Positions 54,852 through 64,000 are shown, counted from the stretch's first letter. The stretch: DNA of 64,000 bases from Flavobacterium zepuense (GCF_007097145.1 NZ_VJVZ01000001.1:62001-126000), one strand, 5' to 3'. The notes: generated by a model not told the origin, from the letters alone. Numbers and translations are program-made.

Positions 54852-55977
54852 ATGGCAACAAATCCTAATGTGGTAATAATTGGTGGTGGCTTGGCAGGCC
54901 TGGCGGGCGCTATACATCTATCGCAAAAGGGGTTAAAGGTTACACTTATAGAAAAATCGGGCTACTCAAGGCATAAAGTATGCGGAGAATACATTTCTAA
55001 CGAAATTTTGCCCTACCTGCAATGGCTTGGCGCCGATGTTCTGCAGCTACAGCCTGCAAAAATCAACAATTTTGAATTTACTACTCGCAGCGGGAAAATT
55101 ACAAAATCAGAACTTCCGTTGGGCGGTATTGGTGTAAGCCGCTATGCACTCGATAATTTTTTATACCAAAAAGCCATAGCAAACGGATGCAATATCCTTA
55201 AAGAAACGGTAATCGATGTAACTTTAGCAGACAATACATTTACAGTTGCCATTTCAAATCAGGTTTTACACGCTAAAATAGTATTTGGCGCTTACGGCAA
55301 ACGGTCGAATATCGACCAGGTGTTTTCGAGGGGATTTATCACTAAAAAATCGACATGGCTGGCTGTAAAGGCGCATTATTCGGGCAGTTTTAATGCTGAT
55401 ATTGTAGCCCTGTACAACTTTAAGGGTGGTTATTGCGGCATATCTAAAGTTGAAAATAACGTGATAAACATTTGCTACCTGGCTGATTATGCCTCCTTTA
55501 AAAAATATAAGAATATTGATGATTACCATCATAACGTGCTTTATAAAGACAAGCACCTTAAATAGGTTTTAGAGCATGCCACTCCCCCTTTGATAAGCCA
55601 CTTACCATAAGCCAGGTATCCTTCGATAAAAAGCAGCCTATAGAAAACCACATACTTATGATAGGCGATACCGCTGGCCTTATACATCCGCTTTGCGGCA
55701 ACGGTATGGCAATGGCACTGCACAGCGCTAAAATTGCGGCTGAGCTGGTGCTGAGTATAATTCCGGGAAATTACCATCCCGCAAAGCCCTTGAAGAAAAA
55801 TATGCACAGCAATGGAAAAAGCATTTTGGCAAACGGATGTTTATGGGCCGTATCCTGGCAAAACTGATACGCAATGAATTAGTAACAAATGCTTTAGTAA
55901 ATATTACCGTAGCACTGCCCGGATTGCTTTCATTACTAATTAAACAAACGCATGGCAAACCTATAGCAACCGATTAA
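54852..55977 (+). pseudogene. FAD-dependent geranylgeranyl-reductase-like oxidoreductase, decayed
   Basis: Starts normally (MATNPNVVIIGGGLAGLAGAIHL, GxGxxG FAD motif) and reads to TAG at 55563-55565, where CAG would be expected (KQVLEHA). The frame is then shifted near 55597 (one C lost) and again near 55755, yet the remainder is still recognisable: ENHILMIGDTAGLIHPLCGNGMAMALHS and the tail RNELVTNALVNITVALPGLLS. Homologues sit beside type III polyketide synthases in Bacteroidota. Three independent lesions mean real decay rather than a sequencing artefact. Confidence 0.85.
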
Positions 55978-56129
55978 TGGCCATAACCACAAAATACCGG
56001 ACTCAGGAAACCGAGATAATGGACGACTTTTCGCTACAGGGTGAAGAGTTGCGTGATGCGCTCGATAAAATTGCCGGCATAAACCGGCTATTGGGAGGAA
56101 ACAGCCTTACGCTTAGCGGGGTAAAGCAA
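55977..56129 (+). pseudogene. N-terminal stub of a SAM-dependent methyltransferase
   Basis: ATG at 55977 overlaps the preceding stop (TAATG). The first 51 codons ([45 protein letters not shown]) match the start of class I methyltransferases that accompany the FAD-dependent reductase in type III polyketide clusters. After codon 51 the reading frame continues into the antisense of an SDR gene, so about 180 residues are lost. The junction lies at about 56127-56130. Confidence 0.75.
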
Positions 56130-56878
56130 CATAACTGGTTGTCGCTGCCTTTGTCTGTGCATAATCATACAGCTCTGCGCTTGGGTCGTACGCCTGTTGT
56201 GAGGACGTACCAATTATGGATGCTCCCGGCTTTAAGTGCGGAAGCGCCGCTTTTGTGATCCAGAATGGAGCGTAAATATTGGTTTTCATGGTAGCATCAA
56301 AAGCTTCTGAAGTTATATCCTATATAGACTCCTGTGTTTGCTGACGTGCCGCGTTATTAACCAGTATATCCAGCCCGCCCAGCGCTTTCACAGCATCCTC
56401 AACCAGCTTTTTACAAAAGGCCTCATCGCGCAAATCGCCAGGAAATTGCTATGCCCTTACGCCCTTCTGCCTTAATAAGGGCAATTACTTCTTTTGCATC
56501 TTCTTCCTCAGTAGGATAATAATTAATAGCCACATCCGCGCCTTCCCGTGCATAGGCAATGGCCGCTGCCCTGCCCATACCGGAGTCGTCACCAGTAATC
56601 AGCGCCTTACGACCTTTAAGCCTACCGGAACCTTTATAGCTTTTTTCGCCATGGTCCGGCCTCGGATCCATCTTGCTTACCAGTCCCGGCCAGGGCTGGG
56701 TTTGCTCTTTAAAGGGTGGCCTAACATATTTTGTAGTTGGGTCCTCGGGTGCTGTACCAGATGGTATATCAGTATTTGTAAGCCCACCGGCCAGCGCAGG
56801 GCTAACAATTGTTGTAGCCAGTACGGCACCCATGCTGCCTATTGCCTTGCGGCGGCTCATTGTGTTATCTGTACTCAT
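56128..56878 (-). pseudogene. Tat-exported SDR, frameshifted and truncated
   Basis: The frame from 56878 ([30 protein letters not shown], a twin-arginine signal; TGDDSGMG motif) runs to 56423. At 56443 an extra T shifts it; the shifted frame continues as [20 protein letters not shown] and ILVNNAARQQTQESI, then has TAG at 56320-56322 and ends abruptly with QTKAATTSY at 56128, still short of the final 80-90 residues. Closest homologues are YhxD/YdaD-type SDRs of general-stress regulons. Confidence 0.85.
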
Positions 56879-56916
56879 AATATTTCAGATTTAATTAGTT
56901 TAAAGCAATCAGATAA

Positions 56917-57363
56917 TTACTCGTCTTTTTTTACAACAGCTTTCAGTATTGCTCCTGTTACCAATGCCCCAGCAAGGTAATAGGCAACTGTAAGTACCTT
57001 GGTTTTCTGCGCTTTATTTACAGGCTCCGGGTCAAGGCCTGCAGGCTCGGGCAAAGTAACTGCCCCGATGCCGCCTGAAAGGCCGTAAAATACGGCCCAT
57101 GTCCAGATGTGCTTATAACTTCCCCCGCCTATCAGGCTGTAATATAAGGCATTGCTAATTACATCGCCGGCAAGGGTAACCTTATACAAGGTAGCGTCAT
57201 CATCTATTGATGTGCCTAAGTAATTAAGCGATTTCTGGAGTGCCTCCTCTCCTACCAGGTCAACACGCGGCATATCCGGACCTTTCTTTTTAAGGCTCTC
57301 ATGGATTATATTCAACACAATAGCGCCGCCTAATCCCGCCAATAAATTTTTTATCTTACTCAT
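56917..57363 (-). CDS. Membrane protein of unknown function
   Basis: 148 residues with about four hydrophobic segments (LLAGLGGAIVLNIIHESL, VISNALYYSLIGGG, IWTWAVFYGLSGGIGAVTL, VAYYLAGALVTGAILKAVV). No family recognised; a DVLVGEEALQKSLNYLG-like linker joins the first helix to the rest. Short spacing (38 and 60 bp) to its neighbours suggests it belongs to the same operon. Confidence 0.6.
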   Translation of the reverse strand: MSKIKNLLAGLGGAIVLNIIHESLKKKGPDMPRVDLVGEEALQKSLNYLGTSIDDDATLYKVTLAGDVISNALYYSLIGGGSYKHIWTWAVFYGLSGGIGAVTLPEPAGLDPEPVNKAQKTKVLTVAYYLAGALVTGAILKAVVKKDE

Positions 57364-57423
57364 AATTTTTCTTATTAGATATGAAGAATCCCGGCAATTA
57401 CCGCCCAGGCTTCCTGAAACCTA

Positions 57424-58221
57424 CTACAACTTTTCTATGGGTTCCTGCTGCTTTTTGGTCTGCTCGGCCAATATAGTATCAGGGGTAATGTTACCCAGCG
57501 CCACCTGTACTTTATTCTTAAACCCGGAAACCACTTTGTCTTTACCGGCCATAAGGGCTTCATAGCCATCTTTGGCTACATCAGCAGGGTCAGACAGTGC
57601 TTCCCTATCCAGGACTGCCTTACTGCTTTGCATATCTGCTTTATTAAAAAAGTCGGTATCCGTAGCGCCCGGCTGAAGCGCCGTAACGGTAATTTCAGTA
57701 TCCTTTAATTCTGAGCGGAGCGCTTCAGAAAACGACAGTACAAATGCTTTTGTTGCATGGTACACTGACTGCCATGGCCCCGGTACTTCACTGGCAATAG
57801 ATACAAGGTTTAATATTTTACCGCTGTTACGTGCCACCATTTCTTTTACAAAATGCTTGGTTAAAATGATGGTGGAAGCAATATTTAGGCTGATAATATC
57901 AAGTTCACGATCAATATCGGTATCTTTAAACAGTCCGTAAACACCTTGGCCCGCATTGTTTACCAATACATCTACCTGTATGCCTTTACTTTGTATTTCT
58001 TGGCATAGTGCAAAGGCATCTTCGCTTTTAAACAGGTCTTTGGCAATGGTGACAACTTCAACACCATAACTCCTGAATTCCTGTGCTTTAGCCTGAAGTT
58101 CTGCCTCGCTCCGTGCAACGATCACTAGATTGTATTTATCATTGGCAAAAAGTTTTGCCAGCTCATAGCCTATTCCATTTGTGGCACCCGTAATGAGTGC
58201 ATATTTATTTATATCTGACAT
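57424..58221 (-). CDS. Short-chain dehydrogenase/reductase (DltE-like)
   Basis: 265 residues. TGATNGIG motif, VLVNNAGQG, catalytic region LNLVSIASEVPG and YHATK for YxxxK. The helix and C-terminus (ALRSELKDTEITVTALQPGATDTDFF, then DPADVAKDGYEALMAGKDKVVSG) match the SDR subgroup that includes YqjQ/DltE. Cytoplasmic. Within the minus-strand operon of redox enzymes. Confidence 0.9.
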   Translation of the reverse strand: MSDINKYALITGATNGIGYELAKLFANDKYNLVIVARSEAELQAKAQEFRSYGVEVVTIAKDLFKSEDAFALCQEIQSKGIQVDVLVNNAGQGVYGLFKDTDIDRELDIISLNIASTIILTKHFVKEMVARNSGKILNLVSIASEVPGPWQSVYHATKAFVLSFSEALRSELKDTEITVTALQPGATDTDFFNKADMQSSKAVLDREALSDPADVAKDGYEALMAGKDKVVSGFKNKVQVALGNITPDTILAEQTKKQQEPIEKL

Positions 58222-58261
58222 ATTCCTGATTTTTTTTAGATTTTAAATCTTTCAATAATTA

Positions 58262-59429
58262 TTACGCCCAAGGATCAAGTACTACCTTAACGCAGCCGTC
58301 TTCTTTCTTTTTAAAGATATCGTACGCGTGCAATATCTCGGTAAGCGGAAGCCTATGGGTTATGATATCGTCTAATTTTACTTTTCCTTCCTGAACATAA
58401 CCCAGCAGTTTATCTATATGCTTATGGGCGGGGGCCTGGCCACCTTTCAGGATGATGCCTTTGTCAAAGAACTGCCCTACGGGGAAATTATCATAATAGG
58501 TAGGATAAACCCCTAAAACTGAAACGATACCGCCTCGGCGCACAGCGCTCATACACGCCTCCAGCACTTTGACCGAGCCTTTTTCAAGGTTTACTACGGC
58601 CTTAGCCCTGTCCAAGAAACTCCTGTAGGGCTCAAAGCCTACGGCATCTACACACACATCTGCGCCGCGGCCGTTGGTTATGGCACGTATCTGCTCTACC
58701 ACATCTTTAGCGCCGTCTTCCCATAGTATGGTCTCGCAACCTGCAGTTTCTTTTGCCTTGTCTAATCGGTATTGCACGGTATCTACAATCACAACCCTTG
58801 CTGCACCGCGCAGCCACGCGCTTTTTGCGGCCATAATGCCTACCGGCCCTGAACCAAAAATGGCCACTGTTTCACCTCCTTTTACCTCAGCCCGATTAAT
58901 GCCACTATAACCTGTAGGAAAGATATCTGTAAGGAAGAGCACCTGTTCATCGGTCAGGTTATCAGGCACCACACGTGGGCCAAAATTAGCATACGGCACA
59001 CGCACATATTGTGCCTGGCCACCATCATAGCCCCCATACAAGTCGGTATAGCCAAACAGGGCACCGCCTTTTTCGGTCAGCACGCCACCTTCAGGGCCGT
59101 AATGGTCAGGGTTACTGTTTTCGCAATGCCCCGGTAGTTCGTGGTTACAGAAAAAACAAGAACCACAGGCAATCGGAAACGGCACGATAACACGGTCGCC
59201 CACTTTAAGATGGGTTACGTTTTTGCCTACTTCCTCAATAATTCCCATAAACTCATGCCCTAATACCATCGGGCGCGGCTGGGGATACCTCCCGAATAGA
59301 TATGGAGGTCAGACCCACAAATGGCGGTTGACGTTACCTTAAGGAAATGTTATCAGAATTTTGAAGTTTTGGGTCGTCGATGTTGTCACAGGTTATTTTT
59401 CCCGGTGAATGGATTACTGCTGCTTTCAT
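58262..59429 (-). pseudogene. Zinc alcohol dehydrogenase with two single-base losses near the N-terminus
   Basis: The long frame 58262-59269 starts internally at MVLGHEFMGIIEEVG. Upstream, an ATG at 59429 begins MKAAVIHSPGKITCDNIDDPKLQ; a lost A (about 59340) and a lost C (about 59282) break the frame, between which the sequence reads VTSTAICGSDLHIYSGG, including the catalytic-zinc Cys. With both bases restored the product would be about 390 residues. Structural-zinc Cys (CGSCFFCNHELPGHCE) and GSGPVGIMA NAD site are intact. Both losses are in homopolymers, so sequencing error is quite possible. Confidence 0.75.
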
Positions 59430-59450
59430 AAGTTGATTTTTATATGTTCA

Positions 59451-61034
59451 TTAATTGTCTTTCAATGCTACTGTGGGAAGGTTTGTTATCGCCGGGCCAT
59501 TTATAACAGTGCCCAGAGCGGTAAACCTGGATCCGTGCAGCGGGCAGTCGAATGATTTTTCATCATCGTTCCATTGCAGCACACCACCCAGGTGCGGGCA
59601 TACGGCCGAACAGGAGTGCACCACATTATCATCATCTTTATACACGGCAATTTTTTTCAGGCCTTTAGAGAGGATAGCACCCTGCCCCGGCTGAAGCTCA
59701 GATACATCTTTTATATCGCCCGATGCTACCCAGTCCTTGACCATTTTGTAACCCATGTTGCCTACTTCTTTTACGAAATCAAGGCCTGTATGGAGGGTAA
59801 TACGCGAAGGGTCGTAAAGCGCTATATATGGGTTGGGGTTGCCCATAATAATATCATTGATAATAAGCCCACCCAATGTGCCGTGCGTCATGCCGTTTCC
59901 TGAATCGCCTGTGATGATATAAATGTTATCATCGCCCGGGTTTTTGCCGATATAAGCAAGCCCGTCAACCGGCTCCATGACCTGGCCGGACCATTGGTAC
60001 GCTATGTCGGTGAAATAAGGAAAGTGGGATTTTGTCCACGCAATAAGGTTATTATAGCGCTGTTTTTCGGTAACATGCTCTTCATCGGCCTGCCCGGTTT
60101 TGTGGTCTTCGCCCCCTGAAATGAGTAAATCAAAAGTATCATCAAACGGTTCGAGCCGCACGTAATGGTAGGGCTTGGCCACCCACTTTGATTCCTGGTT
60201 ACCGGTATCCCACCACATGGCATAGGGTAATGTTCCTTTGGGTACTTTGGCTGCAATAACATAGCTGCGGTAGGCAAACTGTTTGGTATGCATAGTGAGT
60301 ATATCGTTTACCGGAGAGTTGGTCGCCACAACAATATGATTTGCGGTAACTGTAAAACCATTGGCTTTTGCAGCGGCTTTATCAATTTCATCCACATGTG
60401 TACCGGTATATATTTCACCACCCATACGCGTTATCGCGTCGGCTAAACCTTTAAGGTATTTGAGTATATGGAACTGCCCCTGGTTAGGGAACCGGATGGC
60501 ACGCTGCTTGTTATCCTGCGGAAAGCCTGGTATGTGTGCAACCATTTCTGTAGGCAGCCCAAACCGCCCTGTAGCTTCCCGTTCTTTATCAAGGTTTTCT
60601 TCTTTATCGGTAGGGTCGGAAAAAAGGTAGCCGTCCACACTTTTAAAATTGCAATCGATGCTTTCTGCAAATACAGCCCCTTTGATCCATGATACTGCAT
60701 CGAGGTGGCTTTGGGCAGCAAGCTTTGCCTTCTCTTCACCGAATATGTTTTCAAGGTCGTAATAACGGTCGTCAAGGGCATAGGTGATCTGGGCGGTTGT
60801 CCGGCCCGATTCGCCACTGCCCAAGTACCCGTCTTCAAGCAGTACAACCTTTTTACCTGATTTTGAAAGGCAATAGGCTGTAGTAAGCCCGGCAATGCCG
60901 CCACCTATAATAACGACATCGGTTGTGATATCGCCTTCCAGCTTCTTATACGCCAGTGGTGCCTCAGTATCATTCCAGTACGAACGGTGGCTGCCACTGG
61001 TTAGCCTGTCTTCTATAGGATCTTTACTTTCCAT
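59451..61034 (-). CDS. FAD-dependent oxidoreductase with C-terminal Rieske domain
   Basis: 527 residues. N-terminal DAO-type FAD domain (VVIIGGGIAGLTTAYCLSKSGKKVVLLEDG) and a C-terminal Rieske 2Fe-2S domain with CPHLGG and CPLHGSRF cluster-binding motifs (about residues 470-520). The combination is known from a family often found with general-stress and PQQ dehydrogenase genes; electron donor or acceptor not known. Nine bases separate it from the SMP-30-like gene that precedes it in transcription. Confidence 0.9.
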   Translation of the reverse strand: MESKDPIEDRLTSGSHRSYWNDTEAPLAYKKLEGDITTDVVIIGGGIAGLTTAYCLSKSGKKVVLLEDGYLGSGESGRTTAQITYALDDRYYDLENIFGEEKAKLAAQSHLDAVSWIKGAVFAESIDCNFKSVDGYLFSDPTDKEENLDKEREATGRFGLPTEMVAHIPGFPQDNKQRAIRFPNQGQFHILKYLKGLADAITRMGGEIYTGTHVDEIDKAAAKANGFTVTANHIVVATNSPVNDILTMHTKQFAYRSYVIAAKVPKGTLPYAMWWDTGNQESKWVAKPYHYVRLEPFDDTFDLLISGGEDHKTGQADEEHVTEKQRYNNLIAWTKSHFPYFTDIAYQWSGQVMEPVDGLAYIGKNPGDDNIYIITGDSGNGMTHGTLGGLIINDIIMGNPNPYIALYDPSRITLHTGLDFVKEVGNMGYKMVKDWVASGDIKDVSELQPGQGAILSKGLKKIAVYKDDDNVVHSCSAVCPHLGGVLQWNDDEKSFDCPLHGSRFTALGTVINGPAITNLPTVALKDN

Positions 61035-61043
61035 GCTTATATT

Positions 61044-61997
61044 TTATTTTACCGGCTTAAATACAGCCAGCTGTATCGAGAATTTTTTTGATGGGACGTT
61101 GTTGCCCTCCGCTAATTCGCTAAAATTGGCATTCATGATCCAGGTATCAGTGCCGGCCATAGTAGCTGTAGAAGGATAAGCAAAGCGGTCTTCCATAGCG
61201 GTGCTTTCGCTAACCATGGCTGTGGCCCAGTTGTCGGTAGTTTTTAACTTAAAAACTTTGTTTACGCCGCCGTTCTGTACAAGGGTTAGTGTAGTATTAT
61301 CATTTAGTAATAATCCATCTGCCCCAGGAAAAAACTGGTCAATCTTTACCTTTACAGCATTGGCAGGGCTCGCAATGTCAATTTTTACCAATGCGCCGCT
61401 ACCGTTATTAGCTACAAGCAATGCACCTGATGGCAGGAATACAACACCGTTAGGCCCTACCCCAGCGCACTTTAGCAATTCGCTTTTACTGAAAACTGTT
61501 GCTTTGCCCGCGGCATCCACTCTGTAAACCGCGTAGGCATAGCTATCGGTTATATAGGCATTGCCTTTAGTATCAAAAGCAATATCATTAGGGAAATGCT
61601 CGCCCGGCACAAGTACAGATAAGTCAACATCCGATAGTTTTTTACCGGTTTTCAGGTCGATGATAAGCATACGCGCCTCCTTCTTTTTAGTTGCAGGCGT
61701 GCTATAAATGCTGTAATTAGCATTTCCTGCGCATACAAACAGCCTTTTGCCGTCAGGATGTACCTTTACACCATAAGTAGACTTCAGACTTTTATCTTCA
61801 TACAGCACCGAATATTTGCCGTCCTTGGTTACTTTGCCCACCGTACCCAGACGGGCAGACGATACATAATAAACTCCTGTAGCATTATCATAAACCACAC
61901 CTTCAGGGTAGGTACCCGGGGCTTCAAATTCAATACGTTTGGTAGGCTGCTGTGCAAAGGCAGCAAGGCCCACAAGCAATAAAATATATTTTTTCAT
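61044..61997 (-). CDS. Secreted SMP-30/NHL-like beta-propeller protein
   Basis: 317 residues with a signal peptide (MKKYILLLVGLAAFAQQ). The rest shows repeated blades such as YPEGVVYDNATGVYYVSSA, GVKVHPDGKRLFVCAG and DIAFDTKGNAYITDSYAYAVYRV, typical of SMP-30/gluconolactonase or NHL propellers. A metal-dependent lactonase is possible because the upstream gene is a sugar dehydrogenase that would produce lactone. Four bases from that gene. Confidence 0.8.
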   Translation of the reverse strand: MKKYILLLVGLAAFAQQPTKRIEFEAPGTYPEGVVYDNATGVYYVSSARLGTVGKVTKDGKYSVLYEDKSLKSTYGVKVHPDGKRLFVCAGNANYSIYSTPATKKKEARMLIIDLKTGKKLSDVDLSVLVPGEHFPNDIAFDTKGNAYITDSYAYAVYRVDAAGKATVFSKSELLKCAGVGPNGVVFLPSGALLVANNGSGALVKIDIASPANAVKVKIDQFFPGADGLLLNDNTTLTLVQNGGVNKVFKLKTTDNWATAMVSESTAMEDRFAYPSTATMAGTDTWIMNANFSELAEGNNVPSKKFSIQLAVFKPVK

Positions 61998-62001
61998 AGC
62001 T

Positions 62002-63174
62002 TTATTTTTGTTTTAGGGTATATATAACACCGTTAGCATCATCAGAAATATACACGGTGCCATCAGGCGTAACCGCGACACCTGCCGGGCGGCCAAAGCG
62101 CTCATTACCTTTAAGGAACCTCCATAAAAAGTCTTCGCTTCCGATAGGCTTGCCGTTCTTGTCAAATTTTATCAGTTCTACTTTAAAGCCCGAAGGGTTT
62201 TCCCGGTTCCAGGAGCCGTGCCAGCATACGAGGGCATTGCCTTTGTTAGGCCCGCTTTCAAAAAAAGTAAAGGCTATAGGAGCGCTATGCGCGGCAAATT
62301 CCATTACAGAAGGCTTTGAGGCTTTGGCTAAAATTTCTTTTGTGGTACCTGCTGGGTCTTCACGGGTTTTATCTACTTCCTGTTTGGCATAAGCAAACGG
62401 GAAACCATAGTTGCCGTCCAAAACAATATGATTAAGCTCTTCCGGCGGCCATTCATCACCACGGAAATCACCTCCGTTATCTACGCCCCACAACTCTTTA
62501 TTTTGCGGATGCCAATCAAACCCAATTGTATTGCGCAGGCCGGATGCAAATACTTTACGCTTCCACGTTACAGGGTCTACCTGTAGCATGGTGGCGGTTT
62601 CTTTGTCGCTCTCCTTACAGTCGTTACACACGCTACCAACTGAAATGTACAGCTTGCCGTCGGGACCAAAATCCATGGTGCGGTTAGGGTGCTGCCCACC
62701 GCTGGGCAGGTCTTTAATGAGGGTATCGGCAACCTTGCCCAATGTACCGTCGGCGTTTAGCGCATACCTTAGCACACGGTTGTTATTGCACAGGTACATA
62801 TAATTATCTTTAAATGTAATGCCATGCACACCGGGAAAATCGGCCACGCGGGTCATTTCCTCAAACTTGCCGTCATTATCCTTATCCGTCAGCATAAGTA
62901 CATCGCCGGCATCACGGCGTGTTACATACAGCTGCCCCTGCTTGCCGATGTAGAGCATACGGGGCTTGCCAAGGCCTGTAGCGCCGGGAATGACCTGCCA
63001 ACCGGGCAAAGTTTTAAGGCTTGCCGCCAATGCCGGGCTGTATTCTAAGTGCGTAGGATAATTGGTCACCACTGTTTTTTTGGTGTCCTCTTTTGGGGGT
63101 ATACCCTTTTGGGCAAAGGAAACCGTAACACTTAAGACAGCAATGGCTATCAATATATAGTTCAATTGTTTCAT
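62002..63174 (-). CDS. Secreted PQQ-dependent sugar dehydrogenase-like protein
   Basis: 390 residues. Signal peptide (LNYILIAIAVLSVTVSFAQ), then a six-bladed soluble-glucose-dehydrogenase-type propeller: HGITFKDNYMYLCNN, NRTMDFGPDGKLYISVGSVCNDC, LRNTIGFDWHPQNKELWG and GRPAGVAVTPDGTVYISDDANGVIY. Such enzymes oxidise aldoses in the periplasm using PQQ. No PQQ synthesis genes in this window. The CNDC pair is not a heme c motif because no His follows. Confidence 0.85.
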   Translation of the reverse strand: MKQLNYILIAIAVLSVTVSFAQKGIPPKEDTKKTVVTNYPTHLEYSPALAASLKTLPGWQVIPGATGLGKPRMLYIGKQGQLYVTRRDAGDVLMLTDKDNDGKFEEMTRVADFPGVHGITFKDNYMYLCNNNRVLRYALNADGTLGKVADTLIKDLPSGGQHPNRTMDFGPDGKLYISVGSVCNDCKESDKETATMLQVDPVTWKRKVFASGLRNTIGFDWHPQNKELWGVDNGGDFRGDEWPPEELNHIVLDGNYGFPFAYAKQEVDKTREDPAGTTKEILAKASKPSVMEFAAHSAPIAFTFFESGPNKGNALVCWHGSWNRENPSGFKVELIKFDKNGKPIGSEDFLWRFLKGNERFGRPAGVAVTPDGTVYISDDANGVIYTLKQK

Positions 63175-63230
63175 AAGTAATTAGGATAAAAGAATAAAGG
63201 CCGGAATAATAACCGGCCTTAAATTTTTCA

Positions 63231-63575
63231 CTAAAAAGTTGATTCGTTATTCGGGTCAGCATAGTCGCTTATAGGATGCTCTTCAATAGGTTGTTGCTTA
63301 AAAGAGGCCCCGTGGCCCGAATATGAGCCTTTGTCTTTTTTATCGCTACCTTCTAGTTTTACAATTTTATTGTAAAGCCCAAGCAGTAAAAACGGTGCTG
63401 CCCACTGGCCTACAAATAAGGCCGTTTTATCTTTAGCTAAAACTTTTAGTGTAGCCGAAGCCGCCATAGAACCTAATGCCGCCCATAAAAAAAGGTCGGA
63501 AGGAAGTTTTGAAGTCTGTTTTTCGATTGCCTTTGCTACAGGCCCTTCTGAATGGTCATTTTGAATTACTGACAT
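63231..63575 (-). CDS. Small membrane protein, first gene of the redox operon
   Basis: 114 residues with two hydrophobic segments (LFLWAALGSMAASATLKVLA, LFVGQWAAPFLLLGLYNKIV) and a long hydrophilic C-terminus. Function not recognised. It is the first of the minus-strand genes 63575-56128, whose spacings are mostly below 60 bp, so the promoter of the operon should lie in 63576-63870. Confidence 0.6.
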   Translation of the reverse strand: MSVIQNDHSEGPVAKAIEKQTSKLPSDLFLWAALGSMAASATLKVLAKDKTALFVGQWAAPFLLLGLYNKIVKLEGSDKKDKGSYSGHGASFKQQPIEEHPISDYADPNNESTF

Positions 63576-63870
63576 AATGATAGATTTTGGTTTTGAGACT
63601 ATTTTTTATAGTTCAATAAAATTACCCATCCATTACATGCCACCCTGTTAAGGCAAGGCGAAGCTTATGTTAAAACAGTTACAACAAAACCACTCATTTA
63701 CAATATTTTACACAGTCTTTATAAGATTTATAAAATCACTTCATTTACCATTTCTAAATTGTAAGTCATTTATGACAGCCCATAATTCATAAAATTTTAC
63801 AAGGAAAGCTGAAAATCCTATAACAGCAAACATCGTTAAAAATACTACATTCGGGTTCAAAATAAATCAC
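63576..63870. other. Divergent intergenic region
   Basis: 295 bp between the operon starting at 63575 and an open frame starting at 63871. A TACATTCG box near the latter resembles TAnnTTTG. No repeat or palindrome of the kinds found elsewhere in the window is seen. Confidence 0.4.
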
Positions 63871-64000
63871 ATGAATCCTATATCCGCATTTACAGCTACC
63901 TCACTGTACCACCTGAGGAAGGGTACTGTGCTTAAAGAAATAACTTTACAGGGCTATACGCTAAAGATAATAGCCGCAGAATTTTGCCTCTGGATACTGG
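63871..64000 (+). CDS. Start of an unidentified gene (cut by window edge)
   Basis: ATG at 63871, 43 codons open to the window edge (MNPISAFTATSLYHLRKGTV, then IAAEFCLWIL). A possible -10-like box TACATTCG lies 28 bp upstream. No family can be assigned from so short a stretch. Confidence 0.4.
   Translation, partial: MNPISAFTATSLYHLRKGTVLKEITLQGYTLKIIAAEFCLWIL

Noticed and set aside
62550..62650. Heme c site in the PQQ dehydrogenase (CNDC)
   Set aside because: The His that must follow CxxC is Lys here, so no c-type heme is expected.

Overview
The window is chromosomal DNA from a member of the Bacteroidota, most likely a flavobacterium- or sphingobacterium-like species. The evidence is two proteins with type IX secretion (Por) sorting tails, lipoproteins and beta-barrel proteins of Bacteroidota type, promoters of the TTG-spacer-TAnnTTTG form, many starts without a Shine-Dalgarno sequence, and many AraC and Crp/Fnr regulators of kinds common in this phylum. 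No rRNA gene, complete tRNA gene, transposase, integrase or CRISPR array is visible.

Positions 1-28.4 kb are a dense accessory patchwork of small redox and detoxification genes, each next to its own regulator. Enzymes: classical and atypical SDRs, three aldo-keto reductases, an aldehyde dehydrogenase, an amidase, SnoaL-like and VOC proteins, ABM monooxygenases, a DJ-1 protein, YceI, a YcaC-like hydrolase and a GlcG/HbpS protein. Regulators: HxlR, AraC, TetR and Crp/Fnr. Broken genes sit among them: a frameshifted SnoaL gene, an AraC relic and a dps gene with a nonsense codon. Several operator-like repeats can be paired with likely regulators.

Positions 28.98-49.29 kb are bracketed by 165-bp direct repeats. 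Each ends in a tRNA-3'-end-like sequence and carries paired GTGGCA repeats 11 bp apart; a third, diverged copy lies beside the left one. This looks like an integration hot spot or island whose integrase is not in the window. Inside are epimerase/AraC/DoxX-like clusters, a phosphoesterase, a GT9 glycosyltransferase, an outer-membrane protein, an apparent AraC regulon (three promoters sharing a 21-bp-spaced direct-repeat operator at 38.1, 41.56 and 42.6 kb), an SDR-Crp/Fnr cassette that matches one at 10.4-11.9 kb, and two T9SS substrates.

Positions 50.3-54.6 kb are a complete stressosome (RsbR-RsbS-RsbT) operon. It adds a fused kinase/PP2C protein and a PAS histidine kinase whose N-terminus looks like a degenerate RsbT. 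Next comes a decayed locus (FAD-dependent reductase and methyltransferase remnants that recall the tail of a type III polyketide synthase cluster), fused tail-to-tail to a truncated SDR. From 63.6 down to 56.1 kb a tightly packed minus-strand operon encodes a PQQ-type sugar dehydrogenase, an SMP-30/NHL-like protein, a Rieske-FAD oxidoreductase, a zinc alcohol dehydrogenase, SDRs and small membrane proteins. This gene set resembles general-stress regulons, so the stressosome may control it, but that is inference.

All gene functions come from motifs and family resemblance read by eye; no database search was run.
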